A DNA stretch of 64,000 nt from assembly GCA_003282825.1 (NCBI GenBank), contig QBYM01000001.1, positions 1 through 64,000 of the forward strand, written 5' to 3'. The notes under the pieces were generated by a model. It saw only the letters and a list, made by a program, of their open reading frames with translations, did no database searches and was not told the origin of the DNA. Position 1 is the stretch's first letter. Each line of letters begins with the position of its first letter. This DNA comes from Pelagibacteraceae bacterium AG-325-J17 (GTDB taxonomy: Bacteria > Pseudomonadota > Alphaproteobacteria > Pelagibacterales > Pelagibacteraceae). Made by a program: the position numbers and the translations under genes. Shown here piece after piece: positions 24,235-33,990 of this stretch.

Positions 24235-25541
24235 TTTAAATTTTTTACCATTTGTTCTGGCATCCACAAAGCGATTTCAGGAAATATAACTACAAGTATT
24301 ACTGCTAAAACCATTAATAAAAATAGTGGAAAAGCACTTCTAGCAATATAGCCCATATCTTTATTTGCCATTCCTTGAAGTACAAATAAATTAAATCCAA
24401 CAGGAGGGGTAATTTGTGCCATTTCAACAACAATAACTAAAAAAATACCAAACCAAATCATATCAAAACCAGCTTGTCTTATCATTGGCTCTATTATTGC
24501 CATTGTTAGTACGACGGCAGATATACCATCAAGAAACATTCCTAAAATAATATAAAAAATCATTAAAACCAAAATTAAAACATAAGGAGAAAGCTCCATG
24601 CCCTGAATCCATATTGCTAAATTTCTTGGTAATCCTGTAAAACCCATTGCTAAAGATAAAAAAGTAGAACCAGCTAAAATAAAAGCAATCATGCATGAAG
24701 TTTTAGTTGCACCTAATAAAGAAGATTTAAATGTTTCTAAAGTTAAACTTTTTTGGAAGTAAGATAGAATTAAAGCACCAACGACACCTAATGAAGCAGC
24801 TTCAGTTGCGGTTGCTACTCCAGTATATATAGAACCTATAACCGCAGAGATAAGTAATATTACTGGTAAAAGTTGTTTTGATCTCTTGATTTTTTCTAAA
24901 AAAGAATATTCCTCAAGAATTTTTGGCATTTCTTTCTTATTAATTAAAGACCATATAATAACATACGACATAAATATTAGTGCAATCATTATCCCTGGAA
25001 TAATTCCTGCTATAAATAATTTTGCTATGGACTCTTGAACAGCTACACCATAAATAATTAGAATAATTGATGGAGGTATTAGTAATCCCAAAGTACCTGA
25101 GCCAGCTAAACTACCTAATAAGATTTTTTCTGGATAATTTCTTTTTCTTAACTCAGGGATAGACATTTTTCCAACTGTAGCTACAGTTGCTGCTGATGAT
25201 CCTGATATTGCTGCAAATAGAGCACATCCAACAACATTTACATGAATTAAGCCTCCTGGGAGCTTTTGCATCCAAGGAGATAACCCTTTAAATAAATTTT
25301 CTGAGAGCTTAGTTCTAAAAAGAATTTCACCCATCCAAACAAATAATGGCAATGCAGTCAAAGTCCATGACGATGCAGTTCCCCATATTGTAGTAGCCAT
25401 TGCATCACCTACTGGTCTTGAAGTAAACAGCATCATACCAATTGCTGATACCCCTATCATACTCAATGCAACCCAGATACCAGAGCCTAAAAAAAATAAT
25501 AAAACACTAATAAAAAAAATTGTTAAAAATATCTCAGCCAT
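24231..25541 (-). CDS. dctM: TRAP transporter large permease DctM
   Basis: A 436-residue membrane protein with about twelve hydrophobic segments. It carries DctM landmarks: SGSSAATVATVGKMSIPELRKR-type region (ISGSSAATVATVGK), LAGSGTLGLLIPPSIILIIYG (short form GLLIPPSIILIIYG), and MAQITPPVGFNLFVLQG. It is the sodium-coupled transport subunit of a TRAP system. It lies directly after dctQ with no gap. The neighbouring pxpABC genes suggest pyroglutamate as cargo; other carboxylates or amino acids remain possible. Confidence 0.95.
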   Translation of the reverse strand: MAEIFLTIFFISVLLFFLGSGIWVALSMIGVSAIGMMLFTSRPVGDAMATTIWGTASSWTLTALPLFVWMGEILFRTKLSENLFKGLSPWMQKLPGGLIHVNVVGCALFAAISGSSAATVATVGKMSIPELRKRNYPEKILLGSLAGSGTLGLLIPPSIILIIYGVAVQESIAKLFIAGIIPGIMIALIFMSYVIIWSLINKKEMPKILEEYSFLEKIKRSKQLLPVILLISAVIGSIYTGVATATEAASLGVVGALILSYFQKSLTLETFKSSLLGATKTSCMIAFILAGSTFLSLAMGFTGLPRNLAIWIQGMELSPYVLILVLMIFYIILGMFLDGISAVVLTMAIIEPMIRQAGFDMIWFGIFLVIVVEMAQITPPVGFNLFVLQGMANKDMGYIARSAFPLFLLMVLAVILVVIFPEIALWMPEQMVKNLN

Positions 25542-26024
25542 TTATCTTTTTTTTATATTGAGGATAAATTGGTGAAAAACACATATAAAGAATATTGTTG
25601 AACCTATTGCTACACTTGTTTGAGGTATCCATATTAATATTTCATCTGCACCCTCACTTCTTTCCTGAAATTTGTAAGATATAATTAACATTTTAATAAA
25701 ATAGAATGCTAAATATCCTGAAAAAAAACTGGCCAAACTCAAACACCAAATTTCAATCAGCCATCTTTTGCTTCCCGAAAGTTTTTCTAAAAAAAGAGTA
25801 ATTCGTATATGTCCACCCTCTACAAAAGTATAAGCTAATGCAAAGAAAGATGCTGAAGCCATACAATAACCAGAGTATTCTGCTAAACCTCTTATATAAA
25901 AGCCAAATATTCTTGAAGAAATACCTATAAGAATAAAAACTGCAACTAATATTAAAAAAATTGCAGCAATATAACCAGAAAATTTATAAAGTTTATTTAG
26001 ACTTTTATCGATAGTACTTAACAT
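25542..26024 (-). CDS. dctQ: TRAP transporter small permease DctQ
   Basis: A 160-residue protein with four membrane helices and the loosely conserved DctQ pattern (RGLAEYSGYCMASASFFALAY in the second helix region, short form EYSGYCMASASFFALAY). It forms the membrane unit with DctM. It is separated from dctP upstream by 55 bp containing a strong hairpin, so it may be made at a lower level than the binding protein. Confidence 0.9.
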   Translation of the reverse strand: MLSTIDKSLNKLYKFSGYIAAIFLILVAVFILIGISSRIFGFYIRGLAEYSGYCMASASFFALAYTFVEGGHIRITLFLEKLSGSKRWLIEIWCLSLASFFSGYLAFYFIKMLIISYKFQERSEGADEILIWIPQTSVAIGSTIFFICVFHQFILNIKKR

Positions 26025-26030
26025 AATAAT

Positions 26031-26063
26031 TTAAGGCCACTCAAAATTTTTAAGTGGCCTTAA
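26031..26063 (-). terminator. Hairpin between dctP and dctQ (attenuator or mRNA-stabilising stem)
   Basis: TTAAGGCCAC (26031-26040) and GTGGCCTTAA (26054-26063) form a perfect 10-bp stem with a 13-base loop, 17 bp after the dctP stop. No T-run follows in the direction of transcription, so full termination is unlikely. A stem in this place commonly raises binding-protein mRNA over permease mRNA. Confidence 0.6.
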
Positions 26064-26079
26064 GATATATTTAATTTAA

Positions 26080-27051
26080 TTATTTATAAGCTGATAAAAC
26101 AGATGCTCCTCTTGATCCAGCTTTTTGAGACCATTCTTTAGCCATTGTCTCTCCAACTTTTTCAAAATGAGATTGTAAAGATGCATTAACTTTTCCAACT
26201 ACCATACCGGCATCTGCAAGAGCTTTTTTATCTCCAACATTTCCTTGTTTTGATAATTGCCACCCTTTTCTTTCTGCTAAGGTTGCTTGCTTCATTACTA
26301 AATCTTTAGTTGCTTTATCCAATTTATTCCAAGACTCTTTATTAACGATCACCATATTTTTTGGAAACCAGGCTGCAATGTCATAAAAATATTTCACACC
26401 ATTCTCCCAAATCTTGGAATTTTTTCCAGTCGTTGGAGATGTAATCATACTTTCAACAGCACCTGTTGAAAACGCTTGACTTATTTCTGCTGCTTCTATT
26501 TTTGTAGGAGCCATTCCAGTTAATTCAGCAATTCTTATTGTAGCAGAATTGTATGCTCTAAATTTTAAGCCTTTTAAATCATTAACGGAATTGATTTCTT
26601 TCTTGCTATACAAGCCTTGTGCTGGCCACGGTACAGCATATAGGAAGACAAGTCCTTTAGCATCCAAACCTTTTATAATTTCATCTTTTGATGCTTTATA
26701 TAATTTCATAGCATCTGAGTAAGATGATGCCAAGAATGGTTGTGAGTCTATTTCCAATAATGGATCTTCTTTTCCTAAAGCTGACATAAATCTTTCACCG
26801 ATTTGTGCTTGTCCGGTTCTTACTGCTCTAAATATTTCTCCACCTTTAAATAGTGATCCACCTGGATGAGTAACGATTGTTAGTTTACCTCCACTTTTTT
26901 CAGTTACATTTTTTGCAAATTCAGTTGCGTTTGCAGAATGAAAATTCCCAGCTCCATAAGCAAGAGCCATGTCCCATTTCTCCGCAATCGCAAGATTAAT
27001 TGACAAAATTAATGAAACTAAAACAGTTATTAAGTATTTTATGAATTTCAT
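26080..27051 (-). CDS. dctP: TRAP transporter solute-binding protein DctP
   Basis: A 323-residue periplasmic protein with a signal peptide (MKFIKYLITVLVSLILSINL, cut near AIAEK). It has the TRAP DctP core: HPGGSLFKGGEIFRAVRTGQ-type motif (GGSLFKGGEIFRAV), DLKGLKFRAYNSA with the arginine that usually binds the carboxylate of the ligand, and the PTKIEAAEISQAFSTG region. The frame is open to 27105, but the ATG at 27051 is chosen because GGAGG lies just upstream and the signal peptide then starts normally. It is the first gene of dctPQM. Bordetella DctP homologues are known to bind pyroglutamate, which fits the pxp genes here. Confidence 0.93.
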   Translation of the reverse strand: MKFIKYLITVLVSLILSINLAIAEKWDMALAYGAGNFHSANATEFAKNVTEKSGGKLTIVTHPGGSLFKGGEIFRAVRTGQAQIGERFMSALGKEDPLLEIDSQPFLASSYSDAMKLYKASKDEIIKGLDAKGLVFLYAVPWPAQGLYSKKEINSVNDLKGLKFRAYNSATIRIAELTGMAPTKIEAAEISQAFSTGAVESMITSPTTGKNSKIWENGVKYFYDIAAWFPKNMVIVNKESWNKLDKATKDLVMKQATLAERKGWQLSKQGNVGDKKALADAGMVVGKVNASLQSHFEKVGETMAKEWSQKAGSRGASVLSAYK

Positions 27052-27165
27052 TTTTCCTCCAATTTTTTTTAAATGCATTTCATTATGTATTAAAAAGATT
27101 ATCAATAAAAAAATAATACTACTTTTGATTGAATTATTATTAATATCTAATATTATGTTTCCACT

Positions 27166-27777
27166 TTGTTAGAACAGTCACTCATATTACTTCAGATTAT
27201 TTTCATCGATATAATCTTAGCAGCCGATAATGCAATAATTATTGGTCTAATCGCTGCAAATTTTGCACCAAAAAATAGAAAACAGATCATATTATGGGGC
27301 GTTGCTGGAGCTTTGATATTTAAAGTTATTTTTGCAGTATTTGCCACATACTTATTTGAATTCTATTTCATCAAAATCTTAGGAGGATTACTTTTAATTT
27401 GGATTGTAAACGATTTAAGAAAAGATCTTTTTGAAATCAAGAAAGTAAAATCTCCAACTAAAAAATCAAAAGAACCATCATATATTCAGAGTGTATATAA
27501 AGTTTTATTTGCCGATATTACAATTAGTTTTGATAATGTCATAGGTGTTGTGGGAGCTGCTAAAGGTAATTTTAGTTTTATGATCTTTGGTCTAGTACTT
27601 TCTGTAATTCTTACAGGAGCTATGGCCACATATCTTGCTAATTATATTCAAAAGCATTTGTGGATTGCATATATTGGATTAGGCTTCATATTATTAGTGG
27701 CAATTCAGTTAGTTATAGGTGGATTAGTTGACCTAGATATTTTATCTATCAACGAACAATTTAAAAAATATTTTTAA
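27166..27777 (+). CDS. TerC/YjbE-family membrane protein
   Basis: A 203-residue protein with about six helices and the two acidic membrane motifs of the TerC family, DIILAADNAIIIGL near the start and DITISFDNVIGVVGA in the middle. YjbE/TerC proteins have been linked to metal (mainly manganese) export and to protein secretion in the membrane. The start is a TTG at 27166, since the nearby ATG is out of frame. It converges with panB with a 4-bp overlap and is divergent from dctP. Confidence 0.87.
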   Translation: MLEQSLILLQIIFIDIILAADNAIIIGLIAANFAPKNRKQIILWGVAGALIFKVIFAVFATYLFEFYFIKILGGLLLIWIVNDLRKDLFEIKKVKSPTKKSKEPSYIQSVYKVLFADITISFDNVIGVVGAAKGNFSFMIFGLVLSVILTGAMATYLANYIQKHLWIAYIGLGFILLVAIQLVIGGLVDLDILSINEQFKKYF

Positions 27778-28550
27778 TAAGAGTGTTTTTTTGTTGGATA
27801 TTTCTTAAGTTTGACGTCTTTAGAGAACTTTTTTAATCCTATATTTATATATTTTTTAATATTAATAAATTTTTTAACAAATCTTATTTTGGTGCTGTTT
27901 AATCCGATCAAATCATCTGTAACAAGTACTTGGCCATCACAATGAACTGATGATCCAATACCTATTGTTGGAATTTTTAAGGATTGTGTAATTTTTTTCG
28001 CAGTAGCTGCTTTTACACATTCAATGACTATAGCGAATACCCCACTACTTTGGAGGAGAAGAGCATCTTTTATTAATTGTTTTGTTTCCCTAGTTGATTT
28101 ACCTTTTGACTTAAACTTTCCTTTGGCAGATTGAGGAAGAAGACCTAAATGGCCCATAACTGGAATTTTTTTTTTAATTAGATATTTAATCTGTGTAATA
28201 ATTTTTTTTCCACCCTCTAATTTAACTGCGTCACATTTTGTTTCTTTAATAACTCGTTTCGCATTTTTATAAGCAGATAAATTAGACCTATATGTATTGA
28301 AAGGCATATCTACAACCATTAAACTTTTCTTGACACCAAGCCTAACACTTTTTGAATGATCAATCATATTGGTTAAAGTTACTTTTTTTGTAGTATCGTA
28401 GTTATATAAAACAGATCCCAATGAATCTCCAATTAAAGTAATATCAACATATTTATCTACGAGTTCAGCAAAATTTTTTGAATATGCAGTGAGACACAAA
28501 ATTTTAGATTTATTTTTTTTGTTAAGAATATTTTTAATCTTAGTATTCAT
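27774..28550 (-). CDS. panB: 3-methyl-2-oxobutanoate hydroxymethyltransferase
   Basis: A 258-residue enzyme of pantothenate synthesis. It uses methylene-THF to hydroxymethylate ketoisovalerate to ketopantoate. Typical segments are CLTAYSKNFAELVD, TLIGDSLGSVLYNYDTT, DMPFNTYRS, KLEGGKKI, MGHLGLLPQS and TIGIGSSVHCDGQVLVTDDLIG (short form GIGSSVHCDGQVLV). It lies 9 bp after guaA on the same strand. PanC is not in the window. Confidence 0.95.
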   Translation of the reverse strand: MNTKIKNILNKKNKSKILCLTAYSKNFAELVDKYVDITLIGDSLGSVLYNYDTTKKVTLTNMIDHSKSVRLGVKKSLMVVDMPFNTYRSNLSAYKNAKRVIKETKCDAVKLEGGKKIITQIKYLIKKKIPVMGHLGLLPQSAKGKFKSKGKSTRETKQLIKDALLLQSSGVFAIVIECVKAATAKKITQSLKIPTIGIGSSVHCDGQVLVTDDLIGLNSTKIRFVKKFINIKKYINIGLKKFSKDVKLKKYPTKKHSY

Positions 28551-28559
28551 TTTATTAAA

Positions 28560-30122
28560 CTATTCTAATTCAATAGTACTCGGTGGTTTTGAAGTTATGT
28601 CGTAAACTACCCTATTTATTCCTCTTATGCTATTTACTATTTTATTTGAAATCATTTGTGCAAAAGATTTTTTAAACTCGTAAAAATCAGCTGTCATACC
28701 ATCTTCTGAAGTTATAGCTCTCAGTAAACACAAATATTCATAGGTTCGATTATCACCCATTACTCCAACAGTTTTTACTGGAAGTAAGGCTGCATAAGCT
28801 TGCCAAATTTTATTATAAAGACCATATTCTTTAAGACCCTGTATAAAATAATAATCAGCTTCTTTTAAAATGTTAATTTTTTCTTTAGTTATAATACCAG
28901 GCATTCTAATTGCTAAACCTGGACCTGGAAATGGGTGTCTTGAGATAATTTCTTTATTCAAATTAAGTTCTAAGCCTAAATTTCTTACTTCATCTTTAAA
29001 TAAGAATTTAAGAGGTTCGACTAATTTTAATTTCATTTTTTTTGGTAATCCACCAACATTATGATGAGATTTAATTTTTGACGTTTGGCTTCCTGTTACT
29101 GATCTGCTTTCAATAAGATCTGGATAAAGAGTTCCTTGAGCTAAAAATTTTACATTCTTAATCTTTTTTGCATATCTTTCAAAAATTTTAATAAATAAAT
29201 TTCCAATTATTTTTCTTTTTCTTTCTGGGTCTGAAACGTTTGTTAACTTTTTTAAAAATTCTTTTTCAGCATTAACGTATATCAAATTCATCTTGAGCCT
29301 TTTCTTAAAAGTATCAACTACTTGTTTTTCCTCATTTTTTCTAAGAAGACCAGTGTTAACAAAAATACAATATAGCTTTTTACCAATAGCTTTATTTAAT
29401 AATTGAGCAACTACACTACTATCAACTCCTCCTGAAAGGGCACAAATAACTTTATTTTCACCAACTTGATTTCTAACCTCTTTAATTAATTTCATCTTTT
29501 GATCTTTTAATGACCAGTTTTTTTTAATTTTACATATTAAAAAAATAAAATTTTTTATAATTTTTTTACCATTTTCTGTATGTGTAACTTCAGGATGAAA
29601 TTGAACACCATAAAATTTATTTGTCTTGTCCTCAACAATTGCAAATTTTGAATTTTGACTTGATGCAATTACTCTAAAATTTTTAGGTAATTTTGAAACT
29701 TGATCAGCATGACTCATCCATACTTTGTGAATTGTTTTTTGATTAAAAAAATTTTTTATTAAAAGACTATCTTTTTTTTTATAAACATTAGCTAAACCAA
29801 ACTCCCGATGCTTTGATTGTTTGACCTTTCCACCATTTAATTTTGACAAGATTTGGTGACCAAAACAAATACCTAATATTGGTATATTGTTTTTAAGTAT
29901 TTCTTTATCGAAAGAATATCTATTAATTTCATAAACATTAAGGGGACCTCCTGATAAAATGATACCCTTAATACTAATATCAATATTTTTATTTTTAATC
30001 TTTTTATGACTAATAATTTCTGAGAATACCCCTAGTTCTCTTATTCTTCTGGCAATCAATTGTGTAAATTGAGAACCAAAATCTATGATTAATATTTTAT
30101 TTAAACTTTGATCAAGAATCAT
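28560..30122 (-). CDS. guaA: GMP synthase (glutamine-hydrolysing)
   Basis: A 520-residue enzyme that aminates XMP to GMP. The N-terminal glutamine amidotransferase carries the triad Cys86 (GICFGHQ), His176 and Glu178 (FHPEVT). The ATP-pyrophosphatase loop SGGVDSS is at residues 230-236, and the C-terminal dimerisation domain ends PPSTIELE as usual. It is translationally overlapped by 11 bp with the upstream TPR gene, which sits between it and guaB, so guaB-TPR-guaA-panB form one unit. Confidence 0.97.
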   Translation of the reverse strand: MILDQSLNKILIIDFGSQFTQLIARRIRELGVFSEIISHKKIKNKNIDISIKGIILSGGPLNVYEINRYSFDKEILKNNIPILGICFGHQILSKLNGGKVKQSKHREFGLANVYKKKDSLLIKNFFNQKTIHKVWMSHADQVSKLPKNFRVIASSQNSKFAIVEDKTNKFYGVQFHPEVTHTENGKKIIKNFIFLICKIKKNWSLKDQKMKLIKEVRNQVGENKVICALSGGVDSSVVAQLLNKAIGKKLYCIFVNTGLLRKNEEKQVVDTFKKRLKMNLIYVNAEKEFLKKLTNVSDPERKRKIIGNLFIKIFERYAKKIKNVKFLAQGTLYPDLIESRSVTGSQTSKIKSHHNVGGLPKKMKLKLVEPLKFLFKDEVRNLGLELNLNKEIISRHPFPGPGLAIRMPGIITKEKINILKEADYYFIQGLKEYGLYNKIWQAYAALLPVKTVGVMGDNRTYEYLCLLRAITSEDGMTADFYEFKKSFAQMISNKIVNSIRGINRVVYDITSKPPSTIELE

Positions 30123-30549
30123 TTTTTGGCTCTATATTCGCCAGAGTCTCCAAAATATCTTTATTATCATCACATAGCTTCTTACAAACTTTTGTAAAAG
30201 TATTTGATAGATCTTTTACTTTTGAATAATTTGATTTTTCTAAAGCAATTTTCATTAACATTAATATGGCCTCTTCATTATCAGGTTCAATTAATAATGT
30301 TGTTTCTAAATTTTTTTTTTCTTTTTTTTGATCTTCTTCCAAATTGTAAATCTTTGCCAAGTACAAATATGAACTTGAGTCTTTAGGATTAAAAACAATA
30401 CTTCTTTCAAACATAAATCTTGCATCGTCATATTTCTTATTTTTATAAAGTTCTAAACCTTTATCAAAAAAATTCTCACTACCAAAAGAAGTGCTTATTA
30501 AATTTATGAAAAAATAAATTAATACAGTTTTTTTTAAAATTTTAATCAT
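30112..30549 (-). CDS. Small secreted TPR-repeat protein between guaB and guaA
   Basis: About 145 residues: a hydrophobic leader ([20 protein letters not shown]) followed by two to three tetratricopeptide repeats ([56 protein letters not shown]). It is probably exported or membrane-tethered. A TTG at 30558 could add three residues; the ATG at 30549 is preferred. It is wedged between guaB and guaA, overlapping guaA by 11 bp, so translation is coupled to purine genes although no purine role is evident. Confidence 0.72.
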   Translation of the reverse strand: MIKILKKTVLIYFFINLISTSFGSENFFDKGLELYKNKKYDDARFMFERSIVFNPKDSSSYLYLAKIYNLEEDQKKEKKNLETTLLIEPDNEEAILMLMKIALEKSNYSKVKDLSNTFTKVCKKLCDDNKDILETLANIEPKNDS

Positions 30550-30554
30550 TATTA

Positions 30555-31631
30555 TCAATCATCACTTTTTACTATATCAACGTTATGTACCATACTTTCG
30601 TAAAATCCAGCTTTTGTAATCTTTACAAATTGTGGTTTATTTCTTAAATATTTAATTTGTTTAGAACCAAGATAACCCATCGATGATTTCAAACCACCAA
30701 TAAGTTTGAAAATTATTTTTTCAACCTTACCTTTATATTTAGCAAATCCTTCTACACCTTCCGGTACGTATTTTGAGATATCTTTTTGTTTTGATTGAAA
30801 ATATCTATCAGCTGAACCTTTGTTCATAGCACCCACTGATCCCATACCTCTAAAACTTTTAAATAGCTTTCCACCTCTTCTAATTAATTTACCTGGGGTC
30901 TCATCGGTGCCTGCAAATAGTGAACCTACCATAACTGCATCTGCTCCTGCAGCAAAAGCTTTTGCTAAATCACCAGAGTATTTAATACCTCCATCAGAGA
31001 TAATCTTAACATTTTTATTTTTAACTCCATTTCTAACTGTTAAAATTGCACTTAACTGAGGAACTCCAATACCTGCCACTAATCGTGTGGTACAAATAGA
31101 TCCAGGGCCTATACCCACTTTGATTATATCTACTCCTAATTTTAAAAGAAATTTTGCAGCTTCTGGTGTAGCTATATTTCCTGCACACAGTGCTGTTTTT
31201 TTATTTTTTCTTTTTTTAATGAATTTGATTATCTCTGAAACTTTCTTTGTATGACCATGGGCAGTATCAACAACAATCATGTCTATATTTTCTTTTAAAA
31301 TAGCGTCAGCTCTCTTAAATTCACTTGGACCTGCACCTACGGCTGCACCAACTAAAAGTTTTTTAATTTTTACTTTTTTAATTTCTGATATTTGAGTCTT
31401 AATATCTAAATTTCTATGTATTACACCCAATCCTCCAGCTTTTGCTATGGCAATTGCCATTTTACTTTCAGTAACAGTATCCATTGCAGAAGATAAAAGA
31501 GGAATTCTTAATTTTAAATTGTTAGTTAATTTGATGCTAGTGTCTACTTCAGAAGGAAGTATTTCGGAATACTTTGGTACAAGTGTAACGTCATCAAAGG
31601 TAAGTGCTTCTTTTATAGGAACCATAATCAT
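30555..31631 (-). CDS. guaB: IMP dehydrogenase lacking CBS domains
   Basis: A 358-residue IMP dehydrogenase, which converts IMP to XMP with NAD+. The catalytic cysteine is Cys180 in [12 protein letters not shown]. The substrate loops [25 protein letters not shown] and GTDETPGKL are present, as is the [19 protein letters not shown] flap (short form [18 protein letters not shown]). Usual enzymes are near 490 residues because a pair of CBS domains (about 120 aa) is inserted after the first barrel strands. Here the [15 protein letters not shown] segment passes straight into [10 protein letters not shown], so the CBS pair is missing. It is the first gene of the guaB-TPR-guaA-panB unit. The start could also be ATG 31625. 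Confidence 0.93.
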   Translation of the reverse strand: MIMVPIKEALTFDDVTLVPKYSEILPSEVDTSIKLTNNLKLRIPLLSSAMDTVTESKMAIAIAKAGGLGVIHRNLDIKTQISEIKKVKIKKLLVGAAVGAGPSEFKRADAILKENIDMIVVDTAHGHTKKVSEIIKFIKKRKNKKTALCAGNIATPEAAKFLLKLGVDIIKVGIGPGSICTTRLVAGIGVPQLSAILTVRNGVKNKNVKIISDGGIKYSGDLAKAFAAGADAVMVGSLFAGTDETPGKLIRRGGKLFKSFRGMGSVGAMNKGSADRYFQSKQKDISKYVPEGVEGFAKYKGKVEKIIFKLIGGLKSSMGYLGSKQIKYLRNKPQFVKITKAGFYESMVHNVDIVKSDD

Positions 31632-31662
31632 TTATATACGATTCCTTTAAAATTTAAAGTGT

Positions 31663-32274
31663 CTATCTTAGATTTTTACAAATGATAAAACTTTCTTTTG
31701 AGTCTTTACGACTTGATTTAGGTTTAAAAACCTTAACTTCTTTATAAATTTTTTTTCCAAGTGCGACAATTTCATTAAATGAACTTCCCATAAAAATTTT
31801 TGAAATAAAAAAACCTTTTTCAGAAATTATATCTTTCGAAAAAAGCATAGCTTCTCTACACAATTCTCCAGTTTGAATTGCATCTATATTTTTTATACCT
31901 GTTGTATTAACAGCCATGTCAGACATGATAACGTCTATTTTTTTTGTAAGAATTTCTTTAATTTGATTTTGAGTACTGAGTTCAGTAAAATCCCCTTTTA
32001 TATGAATGGTGTGTTCAATTTTGTCCATAGGTTTAAGATCTATAGAAATTAATTTTCCATTTTTAATAACTTTTGAGGCATATTGAGACCAGCTACCCGG
32101 GGCGGCACCTATATCAATAACATTGATACCTCCCTTAAAAATTTTAAATTTTTCATCTAATTCAATCAGTTTGTATGCTGATCTTGCACGATAGCCATCA
32201 ACTTTAGACTGACGTACATATATATCTCTTCTTTGTTTATTTACCCAATTTTTTGAAATTTTATTTTTTTTCAA
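31663..32274 (-). CDS. rlmE: 23S rRNA 2'-O-ribose methyltransferase RlmE (FtsJ/RrmJ)
   Basis: A 203-residue SAM-dependent enzyme that methylates U2552 of 23S rRNA late in 50S assembly. It has RSAYKLIELDEKFKIF, the SAM motif DIGAAPGSWSQYA, the catalytic SDMAVNTTGI region, and a C-terminal KSSRKDSKESFIICK typical of the family. It starts immediately after the glycosyltransferase stop with no spacing, so they share a transcript. Confidence 0.93.
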   Translation of the reverse strand: MKKNKISKNWVNKQRRDIYVRQSKVDGYRARSAYKLIELDEKFKIFKGGINVIDIGAAPGSWSQYASKVIKNGKLISIDLKPMDKIEHTIHIKGDFTELSTQNQIKEILTKKIDVIMSDMAVNTTGIKNIDAIQTGELCREAMLFSKDIISEKGFFISKIFMGSSFNEIVALGKKIYKEVKVFKPKSSRKDSKESFIICKNLR

Positions 32275-33186
32275 TTAATTATCGTATCTAAGGCTTTTGA
32301 AGATTTTATTTTTACTTAAAGTCTCAATCTCTATTTGTATAGTTTTATCAACCCTCATATCTTTACCATCTTTCCATATTCCAGCAGCAAGATGCATAAT
32401 TCCAATTTTATAGTTTGGTAAGTATGGTTCAACAAATGTTTTTTGTTGTTGATCATATTTTGGAAGCAAATTACTTGTAATCCAATTACAATTTAAAGGT
32501 AAGAATTCTGTCTCTAAATTATCAATATAAACTGACATATTTATTGCTAACCCTTCTGATCCAAAAATATTACCAGCTTTTAGAGTTTTAACTAAATTTT
32601 TTTGCCAAGAATCCCAAGCTTCAGAATTTTTTTCTAATGAAAATACTCCAATATTTATATGAGGTGCAAAAGCTAATTTTCTTGCATTGTTATAACCAAT
32701 CCTCGATTTAACAGCATGTTTAAAATTTTGCGATTTTATAATTGCTAACTTTCCTAGTAACCAACTAACTTTTGATAGAACTTTATATCCTGGGCCAATT
32801 GTTTGAGTAATTCCTAATTTTCCATTTTCACAAGCTCTAAAATATAATTCTATACAATTCCAATCGTTGACCCAAGCATCACAATCAATCCAGAGATATT
32901 TTTCGTAGTTAGGAAAATATTTTGGTAAAAAGGCTCTTGAGACCTGACTTTTTAACCATTCTTTTCCTTTTACTTTAAATTCTGGAACCTCAATATCCCA
33001 TTCTGCAGATTTTATTTCATCTACTTTGTTTGATAGTTTTTCCTTTTGCTGTTCAGTAAGTCCTGCATCTAAAATACAGATTGCAACACTTTCACTATCT
33101 TTAAATTGCTTAATTGAATTAATTAGCTCTTCTAATAATGGAAAATAGTTGGCATCAGCCAAAGAAACAATTACATTTTTTTTCAT
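32275..33186 (-). CDS. GT8-like glycosyltransferase
   Basis: A 303-residue cytosolic protein with a GT-A fold pattern. An N-terminal nucleotide-sugar region (NVIVSLADANYFPLLEELINS) is followed by the metal-binding DxD motif in LWIDCDAWVNDW, and a late HLAAGIWKDGKDMR resembles the C-terminal substrate motif of GT8-type enzymes. No membrane helix is visible. It abuts pssA (shared base) upstream and rlmE downstream. The position beside two phospholipid genes might mean a glycolipid product, but the donor and acceptor are unknown. Confidence 0.72.
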   Translation of the reverse strand: MKKNVIVSLADANYFPLLEELINSIKQFKDSESVAICILDAGLTEQQKEKLSNKVDEIKSAEWDIEVPEFKVKGKEWLKSQVSRAFLPKYFPNYEKYLWIDCDAWVNDWNCIELYFRACENGKLGITQTIGPGYKVLSKVSWLLGKLAIIKSQNFKHAVKSRIGYNNARKLAFAPHINIGVFSLEKNSEAWDSWQKNLVKTLKAGNIFGSEGLAINMSVYIDNLETEFLPLNCNWITSNLLPKYDQQQKTFVEPYLPNYKIGIMHLAAGIWKDGKDMRVDKTIQIEIETLSKNKIFKSLRYDN

Positions 33187-33989
33187 TAAAGTACGTCTTC
33201 AAGGTCATCTTCGTCCTGAATTTTGTCTTTTTCATGTTTATTCTTAATTTTTTGATAATGAACATAGCTAATAGGTAATAATAATAGATAAATTATTGCG
33301 CTTATTGCAATTACGTTAAATGTGTAAACTAATAGTAGACCAAAAAATAAAACAATTCCAAATAATAAAAATATTGTAGTTCTTCTTCGTATGACTATTT
33401 TTTTAAATGAATAACTTGGAAATTTACTAATTAATAGAAAAGAAGTTGTTACAAAAAATATAGGTACGATTATATCGTAGTTTAATTGAAAAAAATCAAA
33501 TCCACTTAAACTTATAATTAATGGAGTTAATACTAATATACCACCTGCTGGAGATGGGACACCTTCGAAAAAGTTGTCTCTCCAAGAAGGTTCTTGATTT
33601 GAATTAATATTAAATCTTGCTAAACGTAATGCTACACAAATCACAAATACTAAACATAATAACCATCCGAACCTTCCTAACGTATTTAGTTTCCAAAAAT
33701 ACATTATAAATGCTGGAGCTACTCCAAAACTTATCATGTCAGTGAGTGAATCTAATTCTTTACCAACTTTAGATGTACCTTTAATTAATCTGGCAATTCT
33801 TCCATCTAGACCATCAATCAACGCAGCAAACATTATTGCTATAATTGCTAATTCAAACCTTCCATCTAAAGCAAATCTGATTGAAGTTAAGCCAATACAA
33901 ACACCAATTAAAGTTAGCATATTTGGCAAAAGCATCCTGGCGCTTTTTTTGTCTGCTACAATTTTTAAATTATTTTTTGGTTGTTCCAT
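33186..33989 (-). CDS. pssA: CDP-diacylglycerol-serine O-phosphatidyltransferase
   Basis: A 267-residue membrane enzyme that makes phosphatidylserine from CDP-diacylglycerol and serine. The CDP-alcohol phosphotransferase motif D(x2)DG(x2)AR(x8)G(x3)D(x3)D is visible as DGLDGRIARLIKGTSKVGKELDSLTD (short form DGLDGRIAR...GKELDSLTD). About seven to eight hydrophobic helices and a charged, acidic C-terminus (KDKIQDEDDLEDVL) are present. It follows psd by 1 bp, giving a psd-pssA pair for phosphatidylethanolamine synthesis. Confidence 0.94.
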   Translation of the reverse strand: MEQPKNNLKIVADKKSARMLLPNMLTLIGVCIGLTSIRFALDGRFELAIIAIMFAALIDGLDGRIARLIKGTSKVGKELDSLTDMISFGVAPAFIMYFWKLNTLGRFGWLLCLVFVICVALRLARFNINSNQEPSWRDNFFEGVPSPAGGILVLTPLIISLSGFDFFQLNYDIIVPIFFVTTSFLLISKFPSYSFKKIVIRRRTTIFLLFGIVLFFGLLLVYTFNVIAISAIIYLLLLPISYVHYQKIKNKHEKDKIQDEDDLEDVL

Positions 33990-33990
33990 T

